DNA from: Egibacteraceae bacterium
GTDB lineage: Bacteria > Actinomycetota > Nitriliruptoria > Euzebyales > Egibacteraceae
Direction: 5' to 3'
Length of the DNA: 64,000 bases
Assembly: GCA_030447925.1 (NCBI GenBank)
Contig: JAUJNX010000015.1
Span: 1-64,000 of the forward strand
In this document: positions 61,470 through 64,000 of the stretch, piece after piece
Layout of the letters: each line of letters opens with the position of its first letter
Numbering within the stretch: position 1 is the stretch's first letter
Notes under the pieces: model-generated
The model's input: the letters and a program-made list of their open reading frames with translations, nothing else
Told to the model about the DNA's origin: nothing
Database searches by the model: none
Translations under genes and position numbers: made by a program

Positions 61470-63202
61470 TCAGGAGCGGCAGGCGGTGGGGTTGCGGTAG
61501 GTGTAGACCCAGCGGCGCGGGAGGGGGGGCAGGGCGCGGTAGGGGGTGACCGCGACCAGGCGGAGGCGGGGGTCGTCGATCCGCCCGCCCGCCACGGTGT
61601 GGCAGTTGCCCATGGCGCGGAACAGCAGCAGGTAGCCGGGGTGGGGCGCGGCGATGCGCGGGGGCGGCAGGGGCCCCGTCGCCGCGAGCGCGGTGGGGCC
61701 CGGGTCGTGCCAGCCCGCCCACTCGAAGCCGGCGTCGACGTCGAGCGGGTCGCCGCCGACGCGCTCGCCGGCGGTCCACCGCGCGACGGTGTAGGTCTGG
61801 GCGTCGACGGTCAGCAGCAGCGACAGCCCGGCGAGGACCACCGCCCCGCCGCGCGCGGCCGTCCAGCGGCCGTCGGCCCACCGGCGCAGCGGCCCGCCGC
61901 GGAGCAGCGCCACGGCCCCCGCCGCCACCAGCGGCCACAGGTAGCGGTCGAAGGCCGCGCCGCCCGCGACGGCCTGCGCCAGGACGCCCGCGGCGCCGCC
62001 GGCCAGGGTGACGCCGAGCAGCGCGTCGCCGGGCACGGCGCGGCGCCACGACCGGCGGCGGGCGGCCCGGGCCGCGGCGGCGGCGAGCAGCGCGGCCAGC
62101 GCGATGGCCGCGCCCCCGCCGCGGCGGTCAGCGCACCCCAGGCCGCCGGGGCGAACAGGTCGGCGCGCACGCCGAGGGCGACCTCGTCGCCCAGCGCCCC
62201 GCCGCGCTCCAGCACGTTGCCCGCGATCGGGTCCCCGCCGGTGGCGAGGACCCCGGCCGCACCGGCGACCGCGCCCGCCAGCGCGGCCCAGCGCTCCCCG
62301 CGCAGCAGCCGCACGCGCGGCCCCAGCGCCAGCGCGGGCGCCAGCAGCAGCGCGGCGGTGGCGAAGCCGCGCACCCCCAGCCCGCCGACCACCCGCGGCG
62401 CGGCCAGCGGCGCCGCGGACTGCGCCCCGGGGAGCCCCGCCCGCCACCACGCGAACGCCGCGACGGCCAGCGCGACCGCGACGCCCCCGACGGCCACGTG
62501 CCGCCCGCTGCCCCGCCCCCGGTCCGCGATGCCCGCCGCCCCCGGGCGCGTGGCCAGCGCGGCGGCGGCGAGGACGGCGGCGGGCGCGGTGAGGGTCAAC
62601 TCGCGGACCGTGAACGCGGCCACGCCGAGGACCAGGGCACCCGCCAGCAGCGGCGGCGCGACGGGGCGGCCGCGGCGCAGCGCGGCGGCGCCCAGGGCCA
62701 GGCAGCCCATCTGCAGGGCGTAGGCGGTGGTGTCGGTCATGAAGGTGGCGGCCAGCGTGGCGTAGCCCGGCGCCGCCGCGACCAGCGCGGTCACCAGCAG
62801 CGCCCGCGGCCGGCGCAGGAACGCCCGCGCGAAGGCGTAGGTCGCGACCAGCCCCGCGGCCGCGGCCACGGCCTGGGCGGTCCGCAGGACCCACAGCTCC
62901 GGCCCGAGGGCGGCGATCCACGGCTGCGCCCACAGCACGTGGCCGGCGAGCCCCATGACGCCCCACCCGACCAGGCGCAGCTCGCCCGTCCCGGCGAGGT
63001 CGAGGGCGACCCGGGCGTAGGCCCAGTCGTCGTTCCAGGGCAGGTGGACCGCACCGGTCACCCACGCCGAGGCCAGGGGCACCCCCACCGCCAGCCCGAC
63101 GATCAGGGTCAGGGGGACGACGGTCCGGATGCGCGAACGCCCCGCCCGGACAGCCGGGCGGGGCGCTTGAGTAAGGACACGAGGACGCTCAGTGACTGAC
63201 AC
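61470..63202 (-). CDS. GT-C-type membrane glycosyltransferase-like protein, one frameshift
   Basis: About 577 residues from GTG 63202 to TGA 61470, in two frames joined near 62115. The first part has a signal-anchor helix and the acidic luminal loop VHLPWNDDWAYARVALDLAGTGELRLVGWG (D58, D59), the catalytic hallmark of ArnT/PMT-like GT-C enzymes that use polyprenyl-phosphate sugars, then about eight membrane helices. The second part holds further helices (ALLRGGPLRRWADGRWTAARGG) and a C-terminal soluble segment with AGWHDPGPTALAATGPLPPP and RRWVYTYRNPTACRS. It starts 38 bp after rplA and is probably read from the rplKA transcript. Its acceptor is unknown. Confidence 0.72.
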
Positions 63203-63240
63203 ATGGCCAGTATGAGGTCTTCAGGGGCTATTGCCCCAGA

Positions 63241-63957
63241 TCAGGCGGCGGCGTCCGCCAGGATCTCGCGGGTCCGCGTGGGGTCGACGGTGATCGCCGG
63301 ACCCATCGAGGTCGACACGTGCACCGTGCGCACGTACCGGCCCTTGGCGGCCGAGGGCTTCACGCGGATCAGCTCGTCGATGATCGCGGCGTAGTTCTCC
63401 AGCAGCGCCTGCGGGGGGAACGACGCCTTGCCGAGGACCAGGTGCACGTTGGCCTGGCGGTCGGTGCGGTACTCGATCTTGCCCGCCTTGATCTCGCGGA
63501 CGGCGCGGGCGACGTCCATGGTCACCGTGCCGGTCTTGGGGTTCGGCATCAGGCCGCGCGGACCGAGCACCCGGCCGTAGCGGCCGATCTTGCCCATCTG
63601 GTCCGGGGTCGCGATGACGGCGTCGAAGTCGAGGTCGCCCGCCTCGATCATCGCCGCCAGCGTCGACGCGCCCACGATGTCCGCGCCGGCCTCCTCGGCC
63701 TCGGCGGCCTTGGGGCCCTCGGCGAAGACCGCCACGCGGGCGGTCGAGCCGGTGCCGTTGGGCAGGGCGACCGAGCCGCGGACGTTCTGGTCGGCGCGGC
63801 GGGGGTCGACCCCCAGCCGGATCGCCAGGTCGACGGTCGGGTCGAAGGAAACGGTGACGGTCTCCCTGGCCAGGTTCATGGCCTCCGCCGGGGTGTAGAG
63901 CCGCTCGGGCTCGACCTTGGCGGCGGCCTCCAGGTAGCGCTTCCCACGCTTGGGCAT
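63241..63957 (-). CDS. rplA: 50S ribosomal protein L1
   Basis: The 238-residue protein of the L1 stalk: [93 protein letters not shown], and the family end [16 protein letters not shown]. The start is ATG 63957; the 43 bp beyond it to the window edge hold only the leader or the end of the rplK spacer. Confidence 0.98.
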   Translation of the reverse strand: MPKRGKRYLEAAAKVEPERLYTPAEAMNLARETVTVSFDPTVDLAIRLGVDPRRADQNVRGSVALPNGTGSTARVAVFAEGPKAAEAEEAGADIVGASTLAAMIEAGDLDFDAVIATPDQMGKIGRYGRVLGPRGLMPNPKTGTVTMDVARAVREIKAGKIEYRTDRQANVHLVLGKASFPPQALLENYAAIIDELIRVKPSAAKGRYVRTVHVSTSMGPAITVDPTRTREILADAAA

Positions 63958-64000
63958 TGCGGTGTTCCCCCTGTGGTGCAGACGGGACGCGGCGCGTCCC

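Overview
The window is very GC-rich and looks like a chromosomal segment of a high-GC actinomycete. The RpoC has the large extra N-terminal block of about 150 residues typical of Actinomycetota, coenzyme F420 genes (cofD/cofE) are present, and the order glmS-acpS-nnr, rplM-rpsI-glmM, alpha/spc/S10/str and rplKA-JL-rpoBC is the actinobacterial one. A deep lineage (Nitriliruptoria/Euzebya-like) is my guess; nothing here proves it.

Layout. 1-2.4 kb: a partial secreted protein, a pair of inverted heptamer arrays and bifunctional nnrDE; composition here differs from the rest. 2.5-7.8 kb: a Tat-exported TIM-barrel protein, a frameshifted amidohydrolase under a TipA-like MerR regulator with a clear MerR-type promoter, then acpS and glmS. 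7.9-13.5 kb: DUF3105 protein, F420 genes cofE (broken) and cofD, and a divergent LamG / TasA-like / SipW-type signal peptidase group. 13.5-15.7 kb: glmM, rpsI, rplM. 15.8-19.1 kb: hydrolase, flippase-like membrane protein and an orphan HEIGH metallopeptidase on the plus strand. 19.0-40.8 kb: one long minus-strand run truA-rplQ-rpoA-rpsD-rpsK-rpsM-rpmJ | map-adk-secY-spc-S10-tuf-fusA-rpsG-rpsL, with a strong promoter at 41.08 kb. infA is missing from its usual place.

41-52 kb is an accessory island between rpsL and rpoC: winged-helix regulator, gene remnants, a phytoene-desaturase-like oxidoreductase, DUF1203, a secreted TAP-type hydrolase, a PhnD-like binding protein with an acyl-CoA dehydrogenase, a PadR/HAAS pair, an AbrB/PIN toxin-antitoxin locus and an IS5-type element. 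Part of it (48.2-50.4 kb) is best explained as a tandem duplication followed by an internal deletion. This gave a second PIN copy whose start codon and leader come from the acyl-CoA dehydrogenase gene. The IS element sits exactly in the rpoC stop codon, between rpoC and its terminator.

52-64 kb: rpoC, rpoB, rplL, rplJ, then a decayed response regulator and a GT-C-like membrane glycosyltransferase inserted between rplJ and rplA.

Several genes, including rpoC and rplV which should be essential, have single frameshifts. This points to residual consensus indels in the sequence rather than wholesale gene death, so every 'pseudogene' call resting on one frameshift should be read with that in mind. 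Several ribosomal proteins (L30, L17, S3, L22, L10) carry long low-complexity tails, mostly acidic or Ala/Pro-rich.
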